From Methanosarcinales archaeon (GTDB taxonomy: Archaea > Halobacteriota > Syntropharchaeia > Alkanophagales > Methanospirareceae): a DNA stretch of 6,550 bases. The notes below the pieces were generated by a model. The model was not told the origin of the DNA, did not search any database, and worked only from the letters and a program-made list of their open reading frames with translations. Positions 1 to 4,460 of this stretch are shown one piece after another. Position 1 is the first letter of the stretch. The number at the start of each line of letters is the position of its first letter. The translations under genes and the position numbers were made by a program. The stretch spans positions 1 to 6,550 of the forward strand of contig JAENXH010000081.1 in the NCBI GenBank assembly GCA_016649585.1, in the 5' to 3' direction.

Positions 1-815
1 AATAATCCAAACCCCAAAGATGTTACGTGCATTGATGCTAAAGGGTCAGCGGTATGCGCATCAAATCCCGCAGATACAAGCACAAATTCCGGCCGGAACT
101 CCGTAGCTATCGGCACCAAAATATTGTTGAGCGCATATAAATAGCCAGAGTCATCAGTACCGGCAGGAAGCGGGACGTTAACAGTGAAACCTTTCCCTTT
201 CCCTTTACCTACTTCTCCGATCCATCCTGTGCCGGGATAGTGAGGATATTGATGTGCGGAGAAATACAAAACTGAGGTGTCCTCGAAGAACGCATCCTGC
301 GTACCATTGCCATGATGTACGTCCCAGTCAGCGATCAAAATGCGTTTAGCACCATATTTTCTCTTTAATTGTTCAGCGGCAATCGCTACGTTGTTAAATA
401 TGCAGAAGCCCATACCCCTATTCGGTGTAGCGTGATGCCCAGGTGGTCTTACCAACGCAAAAATGTGCTTCAGGGCATTCGATTCATCCATTACTTCATC
501 AACCGCCTTTATCACTCCGCCTGCTGCGAGTAATGCGATGTCGCACGTATCATTGCACAACGGCGTATCAGGGTCGAGCATGCCACCACCTCTATCACAT
601 ATTGTGTCCACTTTCTTTACATAGGCGTCCGTATGCACGTATTCTATTTGTGCTTGTGATGCTCTCGTCGGAAGAACTCGTTCCATCTTCTTCGTAATAC
701 CTCGCTCTTCCAACTTCCCCATTATGCTTATCAGCCGTTCTGCACTTTCCGGGTGATAGCCTGTGTTGTGTCTCAGGTAATCTGCGTGATAGACAAATCC
801 GGTGGCAGTGTTCAT
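1..815 (-). CDS. Histone deacetylase superfamily protein, C-terminus cut off by window edge
   Basis: Translating the minus strand from the ATG at 815-813 gives 271 uninterrupted residues running off the left edge. Hallmarks of the zinc-dependent arginase/deacetylase fold are present in order: RPPGHHA at residues 123-129 (tandem active-site histidines H127 and H128), DWDVHHGNGT at 163-172 (zinc ligands D165 and H167) and VSAGFDAH at 247-254 (third zinc ligand D252). The GMGFCIFNN segment (134-142) and the HPE motif near residue 21 are also typical. The family removes acetyl groups from lysines or acetylated small amines (class II HDAC, acetylpolyamine amidohydrolase and AcuC types); the motifs look closest to the class II-like group. 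The catalytic Tyr/His of the GGY region would lie beyond the edge, so the active site cannot be fully judged. No signal peptide, so cytoplasmic. The substrate is unknown: chromatin proteins or metabolic enzymes are both possible. Divergently transcribed from the signal peptidase gene. The start has only a weak purine-rich AAGAAAG before it. Confidence 0.93.
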   Translation of the reverse strand, partial: MNTATGFVYHADYLRHNTGYHPESAERLISIMGKLEERGITKKMERVLPTRASQAQIEYVHTDAYVKKVDTICDRGGGMLDPDTPLCNDTCDIALLAAGGVIKAVDEVMDESNALKHIFALVRPPGHHATPNRGMGFCIFNNVAIAAEQLKRKYGAKRILIADWDVHHGNGTQDAFFEDTSVLYFSAHQYPHYPGTGWIGEVGKGKGKGFTVNVPLPAGTDDSGYLYALNNILVPIATEFRPEFVLVSAGFDAHTADPLASMHVTSLGFGL

Positions 816-842
816 CTTTCTTAAATTGAATTGTTAACAAAC

Positions 843-863
843 CTTTCTTTTGTGAAAAGAAAG
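843..863. repeat. Perfect inverted repeat (9-bp stem, 3-nt loop)
   Basis: CTTTCTTTT at 843-851 is followed by GTG and then its exact reverse complement AAAAGAAAG at 855-863. It is A/T-rich, so the hairpin would be weak in RNA, and it may instead be a protein-binding palindrome. It sits between the two divergent genes, about 30 bp upstream of the deacetylase start. Confidence 0.6.
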
Positions 864-874
864 CTTTACCAAAG

Positions 875-892
875 AAAAAGGTCTTCCTTTTT
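875..892. repeat. Perfect inverted repeat (7-bp stem, 4-nt loop)
   Basis: AAAAAGG at 875-881, loop TCTT, then CCTTTTT at 886-892, an exact reverse complement. It begins 11 bp after the preceding hairpin and leads into the A-run at 893-898. Together the two form a tandem hairpin cluster in the divergent promoter region, possibly operator-like or simply a by-product of A/G- and T/C-rich composition. Confidence 0.5.
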
Positions 893-957
893 AAAAAAGA
901 TAAGGGGCTTTGGAGATATAACTTTAATTGTCGGTAGGACTGGAGGCAAGCGCAGGG

Positions 958-1470
958 ATGAAAAAAGCATTGATAGAACTGGGAAAGAGTCTGGCAGAGG
1001 CGTTAGTAATCGTTATTCTCATAGTTTCTGTAGCATATGCAGCCACGGGGTCGTGGCATATTGGATTTGCGGTTGAGTCAGGAAGTATGGAACCAAATAT
1101 GCAGGTGGGTGACTTAATCTTCGTGCAAGCCCCACATCGCACAAACATCACACCATACGAAGAAGGCAAAATACTTAATTATACAACCTTCGATGATTAT
1201 GGCGATGTAATTATCTACCGCCCGAATGGGTATTCTTCTGCAACGCCAATAATACACAGGGCAATGTATTGGGTGGAAGCAGGGGAGAAGATGCCTGATG
1301 GGAAGCCCGCTCCACATGCCGGGTACATAACCAAGGGAGATAACAACTCGGGTTATGACCAGCCAATGCTTGGCGTTGAGCCTGTGAAACCCGAATGGGT
1401 GGTAGCAGTGGCGAAAGCACGAGTCCCTTACCTGGGGTATCCCTCTCTAATCTTGAAGAAAGGTTTTTAA
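958..1470 (+). CDS. Archaeal signal peptidase I (S26B type)
   Basis: This 170-residue membrane protease cleaves signal peptides from proteins exported by the Sec route. One hydrophobic segment near residues 12-30 anchors it, leaving the catalytic domain on the outer face. The nucleophile is S43 in the SGSMEP motif (41-46), followed by GDLIFV (51-56). H100 in IIHRA takes the place of the bacterial lysine, and D128 in KGDNNSGYD, with D134 six residues on, completes the archaeal/ER-type set; the six-residue Asp spacing matches what I recall for the Methanococcus voltae enzyme. The chosen ATG at 958 puts a short basic MKK before the membrane helix and follows GGAGG at 942-946, although the 11-nt spacing is rather long. 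A TTG at 928 would add ten residues and is less attractive. There is a compact C-terminus after a final PYLGYPSL segment, with no second membrane helix obvious. The gene is followed after 30 bp by L10e. Confidence 0.95.
   Translation: MKKALIELGKSLAEALVIVILIVSVAYAATGSWHIGFAVESGSMEPNMQVGDLIFVQAPHRTNITPYEEGKILNYTTFDDYGDVIIYRPNGYSSATPIIHRAMYWVEAGEKMPDGKPAPHAGYITKGDNNSGYDQPMLGVEPVKPEWVVAVAKARVPYLGYPSLILKKGF
1463..1470 (+). promoter_or_regulatory. TATA-like box ahead of L10e gene
   Basis: TTTTTAAA overlaps the stop codon of the signal peptidase gene and lies about 31-38 bp before the L10e ATG. With the usual archaeal spacing of roughly 25 bp, transcription would start near 1492, leaving a leader of ten bases or fewer. 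This agrees with the absence of a convincing Shine-Dalgarno sequence just before 1501. The assignment is inferred from position and composition only. Confidence 0.35.
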
Positions 1471-1500
1471 ACAGGGAGTTAGATTGAATGATAAGAAACT

Positions 1501-2022
1501 ATGGGTAGAAAGCCGGCTCGGATGTACACGAGAGTATCAGGACATGCGTATGTGCGCAAGAAATACATGGGTGGAGTCCCGGGAAGCAAAATAACGATCT
1601 TCGATATGGGCAATCTCAGCGCGGATTTCCCTGTTTCTTTATCCTTAGTTGCAAAGGAAGCGTGTCAAATAAGACACAATGCATTGGAAGCGGCACGGAT
1701 TTTTGCTAACAGGTATCTGGTGAATGGTGTGGGGCGAAATAATTTTCACTTGAAGATTCGGCTGTATCCCCACCACGTGCTGAGAGAAAACAAGTTGGCG
1801 ACCGGTGCAGGAGCAGACCGTGTATCGAGTGGTATGCGACATGCGTTCGGGAGAGCAGTAGGCACGGCAGCGAGGGTGAAGATCGGGCAGAAGATGCTCA
1901 GCGTCACGGTAGAGGAGGATAATGTCGAATACGCAAAGGAAGCGTTGAAGAGGGCGAGTTATAAACTGCCTACACCGTGCAAGATCGTTATAGACAAGGG
2001 CGAGGAGTTAGTGACCGCGTAA
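1501..2022 (+). CDS. rpl10e: Large-subunit ribosomal protein L10e (uL16 family)
   Basis: This 173-residue protein is the archaeal/eukaryotic L10e (now uL16), a large-subunit protein that binds 23S rRNA near the tRNA acceptor arms and is needed for subunit function. The N-terminus MGRKPARMY is the family signature; further conserved blocks are the YMGGVPGSKI segment (about 22-31), CQIRHNALEAAR (about 55-66), the LRLYPHH-like block LKIRLYPHHVLREN (about 84-97), the glycine-rich ATGAGADRVSSGMRHAFG (about 100-117, a loop that reaches toward the peptidyl transferase centre) and the C-terminal AKEALKRASYKLPTPCKIVI. Length is normal and nothing is missing. The start at 1501 fixes the family N-terminus exactly. 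No clear ribosome binding site precedes it (AGGGAG at 1473-1478 is too far), so initiation on a leaderless or short-leader transcript is likely. It is a single-copy housekeeping gene and a good phylogenetic marker for placing this contig. Confidence 0.97.
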   Translation: MGRKPARMYTRVSGHAYVRKKYMGGVPGSKITIFDMGNLSADFPVSLSLVAKEACQIRHNALEAARIFANRYLVNGVGRNNFHLKIRLYPHHVLRENKLATGAGADRVSSGMRHAFGRAVGTAARVKIGQKMLSVTVEEDNVEYAKEALKRASYKLPTPCKIVIDKGEELVTA

Positions 2023-2039
2023 TTTGTTGTGGGATAATT

Positions 2040-2444
2040 ATGAGTCAGAGTAAGAGTGGAAGCGGGATAACAGATAAAGGTGTAACTGCAATTCCCGATT
2101 CCACGGAGATAAGAGGAGGAGATTCGTTACGGGAACTAAGCAAAAGAATTGAGATACTGGGTGAGAAAATAGATGTGCTTAGTTCGGAGATTAGCGAGTC
2201 AAAAGCGGCTTTTGAGGAGCTGTCAAGGCTAAAAGAATTTTTACCGCTTAATATCAGGGTCGTAGAAGTAAGAGAGACCACGATAGAGGAAGCGAAGCGC
2301 GAGATTTTGGAATATTGTGATAAACATAAAGAAGGAATTTTCTATCCAGACGATGTTGCGGATGAGCTTGGACTTGACTTGAAACCCACCGTGGAAGCCA
2401 CCGAAGAACTTATGAAGGAAGGAACGCTGGATGAGGTGGAATAG
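2040..2444 (+). CDS. Unidentified protein with probable coiled coil and winged-helix-like C-terminus
   Basis: This 134-residue acidic protein is one I do not recognise by name. Residues 1-28 are polar, rich in Ser, Gly and Thr, and probably disordered. Residues about 29-68 show heptad-like hydrophobic spacing (L30, L33, I37, I39/L40, I44, L47, I51) typical of a short coiled coil, suggesting dimerisation. After a short strand-like NIRVVEVRE (71-79), residues 81-134 read as helix, helix, helix with a small turn: EEAKREILEYCDKH, then YPDDVADELGLDLKPTVEATEELMKEGTL. That layout resembles small winged-helix domains in which the second and third helices form the DNA-binding element, although the strongly acidic surface makes protein binding equally possible. 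The ATG at 2040 is 17 bp after the L10e stop; a longer in-frame ATG at 1977 would overlap L10e and has no family support. No strong ribosome binding site is visible, so co-transcription with L10e is likely. Confidence 0.8.
   Translation: MSQSKSGSGITDKGVTAIPDSTEIRGGDSLRELSKRIEILGEKIDVLSSEISESKAAFEELSRLKEFLPLNIRVVEVRETTIEEAKREILEYCDKHKEGIFYPDDVADELGLDLKPTVEATEELMKEGTLDEVE
2433..2439 (+). promoter_or_regulatory. Strong Shine-Dalgarno sequence at the end of the 134-residue gene
   Basis: GAGGTGG matches the archaeal consensus complementary to the 16S rRNA 3' end. It ends 9 nt before the ATG at 2449, an ideal distance. It lies inside the last codons of the upstream gene (coding Glu-Val-Glu), so it may be coincidental, but it is the best evidence that the following small ORF is translated. 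Confidence 0.4.
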
Positions 2445-2448
2445 AATA

Positions 2449-2586
2449 ATGCCTACTTATCACAATTATGGCGATGCCGTAGAGGGAGAGCGTATCGTCT
2501 GTCAATTTAGGAGAATCAGTAAGCCAAGAACGATTTCTGGAACACATGCGCATCGGGCGCTGGAGGTTACATTGAATGATGCGTAA
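2449..2586 (+). CDS. Possible 45-residue small protein
   Basis: An ATG at 2449, 4 bp after the stop of the upstream gene, opens 45 codons ending in TAA at 2584-2586. The product begins MPTYHNYGDAVEGERIV and continues with a basic middle (QFRRISKPRT) and a His-containing segment (GTHAHRALEV). The case for a real gene is the well-placed GAGGTGG and the operon-like spacing. The case against is the lack of any recognised motif, the shortness, and the stop codon falling within a short tandem repeat. Another frame is open for 30 codons (2483-2572) but has no usable early start, so the region could also be a decayed gene remnant. No function can be proposed. Confidence 0.3.
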   Translation: MPTYHNYGDAVEGERIVCQFRRISKPRTISGTHAHRALEVTLNDA

Positions 2587-2594
2587 TGCGTAAT
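2579..2594. repeat. Short tandem direct repeat (ATGCGTA unit)
   Basis: The 7-bp unit GCGTAAT occurs twice back to back (2581-2587 and 2588-2594), preceded by AT, giving ATGCGTAATGCGTAAT. It contains the stop codon of the possible small ORF. Strings of this type recur between genes in other genomes as far as I recall, so it may be a copy or remnant of a dispersed intergenic element. Two units alone are not proof of that. Confidence 0.55.
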
Positions 2595-2650
2595 TAGAAA
2601 GCCTTTTAGAAGCGTGTGAAAGAATAAAAAAGAAATAACAAACAGAAAAG

Positions 2651-2658
2651 TTATAAAT
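2651..2658 (+). promoter_or_regulatory. TATA box of the flavoprotein-argG-aroA unit
   Basis: TTATAAAT preceded directly by the A-rich GAAAAG (BRE-like) is the best match to an archaeal core promoter in the window. Start of transcription is expected near 2680, giving a leader of about 30 nt that includes the purine-rich ribosome binding site before 2709. It lies in a non-coding gap at the head of a tight gene cluster, which is where a promoter is expected. Confidence 0.6.
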
Positions 2659-2667
2659 TCTCGTAAA

Positions 2668-2685
2668 AATCTGTGTAATCTGTGG
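2668..2685. repeat. Short direct repeat AATCTGTG with 9-bp period
   Basis: AATCTGTG occurs at 2668-2675 and again at 2677-2684, separated by a single T. It straddles the predicted transcription start of the flavoprotein gene. It may be a regulator half-site pair (the 9-bp period is just under one helical turn) or a remnant of a dispersed intergenic repeat; strings like it are, from memory, frequent between genes of unrelated prokaryotes. Confidence 0.5.
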
Positions 2686-2693
2686 TTTAAAAA

Positions 2694-2703
2694 GGGGGAA
2701 GGA
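2694..2703 (+). promoter_or_regulatory. Purine-rich ribosome binding site of the flavoprotein gene
   Basis: GGGGGAAGGA ends 5 nt before the ATG at 2709. It is the only purine block upstream and supports that ATG as the start. Confidence 0.55.
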
Positions 2704-2708
2704 TAAAG

Positions 2709-3260
2709 ATGGAACTTGAAACAAAAGCATATCCAAAATTTCTTGTTCGGACAGTAGTGGTAGTTACAACAATATCGGAAAGGGGAATATCGAATGCAGC
2801 ACCTTTCAGTTTCAATTCTCCGATAAGCTTCGATCCGCCTTTATACGGGTTCTCATGCAATCCTGCGCACGACACGTGGCGGAACATCCAGGAGAATGGC
2901 GAGTTCGTGGTGAACATAGTTGGAAAAGATCTTGCAGAACTCATGCATGTTCTTGAAACGGATTATCCGTATGAAGATAGCGAGATAGCACACGCAGGGT
3001 TAACGGAAGAAGAAGCGAAGGCTGTAAAGCCGCCGAGGATAAAAGAAGCGATAGCATGGATAGAGTGCAAACTTGAAAAATCTGTTGAATTGGGCGATCA
3101 TATTTGGATAACGGGAAACGTAGTGAAAGCGGAAGTGAAGGACGAGTTCTGGAAGGAAGCAGGAGTGCTCGATGTGGAAAGAGCGAAGCCTTTATGCCAT
3201 ATAGCGGGGGAATTCTTTGCCGTGGATATGAAAGAGGCAAAATATAAGAGAGCTAAATGA
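2709..3260 (+). CDS. Flavin reductase-like FMN-binding protein (flavoredoxin family)
   Basis: This 183-residue cytoplasmic protein belongs to the flavin reductase-like / flavoredoxin family, split-barrel proteins that bind FMN and pass electrons or reduce free flavin. Recognisable parts in order are VVVVTTISERGISNAAPFS (about 16-34), in which the TT..x..G..N.AP.S pattern contacts the FMN phosphate and ring; FSFNSPISFDPPLYGFSC (to residue 50); the DTWRNIQENGEFVVNI block (55-70) typical of the family; and LGDHIWITGNVVKAEV (128-143), where the GDH-V motif closes the barrel. Length is normal. Cysteines at 50, 120 and 163 are too scattered to suggest an iron-sulfur site. The electron donor and acceptor cannot be told from sequence. 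The stop TGA overlaps the argG start as ATGA, so the two are translationally coupled, and a good promoter lies about 50 bp upstream. Confidence 0.9.
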   Translation: MELETKAYPKFLVRTVVVVTTISERGISNAAPFSFNSPISFDPPLYGFSCNPAHDTWRNIQENGEFVVNIVGKDLAELMHVLETDYPYEDSEIAHAGLTEEEAKAVKPPRIKEAIAWIECKLEKSVELGDHIWITGNVVKAEVKDEFWKEAGVLDVERAKPLCHIAGEFFAVDMKEAKYKRAK

Positions 3261-4423
3261 AAAAAGTAGTGCTTGCTTATTCCGGTGGATTGGACACTTC
3301 GGTTTGCATTCCTTTGCTGAGAGAGCATTATGGCTATGATAAAGTAATTGCCGTAATGGTGGATGTAGGCCAGCCGGAGGCTGATATAAACGAGGGTGTA
3401 GAACGTGGGAATAAGCTCGGTGACCTATTTAGACTTATAGATGCTAAGGACGAGTTCGTGCGTGATTACATCTTTCAGTTGATAAAGGCGAATGGCAGCT
3501 ACGAGGGGTACGTGCTCGGGACTGCGATCGCGAGACCGCTGATAGCAAAGAAAGTGGTGGAAGTTGCGAAGGAAGAAAACGCAGAGGCTGTAGCACATGG
3601 CTGTACCGGTAAGGGTAACGACCAGCTAAGATTTGATGCTGTTTTCAGGGCTACGAATTTGGATGTAGTCGCACCGGTGCGAGAAATGAGTTTGACGCGA
3701 GAAGAGGAGAATAAATATGCCCTGGAGCACGGCATCTCTTTTGAATCGGAGAAGCGATGGAGCATAGATGAAAATATCTGGAGCAGGAGCATAGAAGGGA
3801 GTGAGTTAGAAGATCCTGCATTCTTTCCGCCTGAAGAGATATTCCAATGGACTGTTTCTCAGGATAACGCGCCTGACAATGCGGATATAGTAAAAATAGA
3901 GTTTGAGCGCGGCATTCCCGTTTCAGTGAACGGTGCAAGAGCGGACGGTGTTTCGCTCATTAAGAGATTGAACGAGGTGGGCGGCAAGCACGGCGTTGGC
4001 AGAACTGATATAATCGAAGATCGGGTTCTTGGCTTCAAGGCGCGGGAGAATTACGAGCATCCAGCAGCTACTATCCTGTTAGAAGCGCATCGTGATCTTG
4101 AGCGGCTTGTTCTAACGAGAAACGAGTTGCGGTTCAAAGAAGTTGTTGATCAGACCTGGAGTGAGCTGGTATACCAGGGTTTAGTTATGGACCCACTTTA
4201 TGATGCTCTTAATGCATTCATAGATAAAACGCAGGAACGGGTAACCGGCACGGTGTTTATGAAACTGAAAAAGGGTGTTGCACGCGTGGTTGGACGTGAA
4301 TCCCCAAACGCATTATATTCTGCTGATGTATCATTTGACGCCAAACAAGAGACACGGATTGTCGAAGGTTTTTCCGTGTATCACGGTTTTCAATCGAGGA
4401 TGTACAGGAAATCTTTAGAATGA
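3257..4423 (+). CDS. argG: Argininosuccinate synthase
   Basis: This 388-residue enzyme joins citrulline and aspartate at the cost of ATP (to AMP and pyrophosphate) to form argininosuccinate, the penultimate step of arginine synthesis. The N-terminal AYSGGLDTSV (7-16) is the ATP-pyrophosphatase P-loop of the family. HGCTGKGNDQLRF (114-126) binds aspartate and ATP, YVLGTAIARP (85-94) contributes to the citrulline site, and the central WSRSIEGSELEDP (175-187), GRTDIIEDR (248-256) and YSADVSFDAKQ (354-364) blocks are family landmarks. Length is close to the usual 395-400, and no key residue is missing. The ATG lies within the last codon and stop of the upstream flavoprotein gene; no separate ribosome binding site is evident, so re-initiation is likely. 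The partner argH is not in the window. The product is a cytoplasmic tetramer in characterised relatives. Confidence 0.98.
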   Translation: MKKVVLAYSGGLDTSVCIPLLREHYGYDKVIAVMVDVGQPEADINEGVERGNKLGDLFRLIDAKDEFVRDYIFQLIKANGSYEGYVLGTAIARPLIAKKVVEVAKEENAEAVAHGCTGKGNDQLRFDAVFRATNLDVVAPVREMSLTREEENKYALEHGISFESEKRWSIDENIWSRSIEGSELEDPAFFPPEEIFQWTVSQDNAPDNADIVKIEFERGIPVSVNGARADGVSLIKRLNEVGGKHGVGRTDIIEDRVLGFKARENYEHPAATILLEAHRDLERLVLTRNELRFKEVVDQTWSELVYQGLVMDPLYDALNAFIDKTQERVTGTVFMKLKKGVARVVGRESPNALYSADVSFDAKQETRIVEGFSVYHGFQSRMYRKSLE

Positions 4424-4460
4424 ACGTAACCAAAAATCTAATCGTTATCTCTTTTGTGCT

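Larger units (their letters stand above)
816..957. promoter_or_regulatory. Divergent intergenic region with A/T-rich promoter-like sequence
   Basis: This 142-bp gap separates the minus-strand deacetylase from the plus-strand signal peptidase, so promoters for both must lie in or near it. The segment TTTTTAAAAAA at 888-898 is almost symmetric and could act as a TATA box in either direction. A second TATA-like string, GATATAAC at 914-921, would place a plus-strand transcription start near 940, just ahead of the ATG at 958. On the minus strand AATTTAAG close to the deacetylase start is too near the ATG for a conventional TATA position. These are inspection-level assignments without quantitative scoring. 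Confidence 0.4.

Noticed and set aside
443..840. Open frames of 81-84 codons overlapping the deacetylase gene
   Set aside because: They lie opposite to or out of frame with a gene supported by three catalytic motifs, and their products are Cys/His/Arg-rich without recognisable structure.
928..957. TTG start giving a ten-residue longer signal peptidase
   Set aside because: The ATG at 958 gives a basic N-terminus directly before the membrane helix, follows GGAGG, and agrees with a TATA-like box at 914-921 that would sit too close to a start at 928.
1977..2039. Longer start for the 134-residue protein, overlapping L10e by 46 bp
   Set aside because: The extra residues (Arg/Cys-rich) are simply the L10e end in another frame; the ATG at 2040 fits normal operon spacing.
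2546..2553. ATGCGCAT palindrome
   Set aside because: Eight bases are expected by chance in a window of this size and no second copy or promoter context supports a binding site.
2579..2685. Possible CRISPR array
   Set aside because: The repeats are only 7-8 bp, each present twice, with no spacers of uniform length and no cas genes.
2410..2736. Minus-strand open frame of 108 codons across the intergenic gap
   Set aside because: It runs over the end of one plus-strand gene, the two short repeats and the start of another, and its translation is low-complexity repeat-derived text with no domain. The repeats themselves create it.
4424..4460. Possible terminator between argG and aroA
   Set aside because: Only a four-T run and no stem is present; the short gap argues for read-through.
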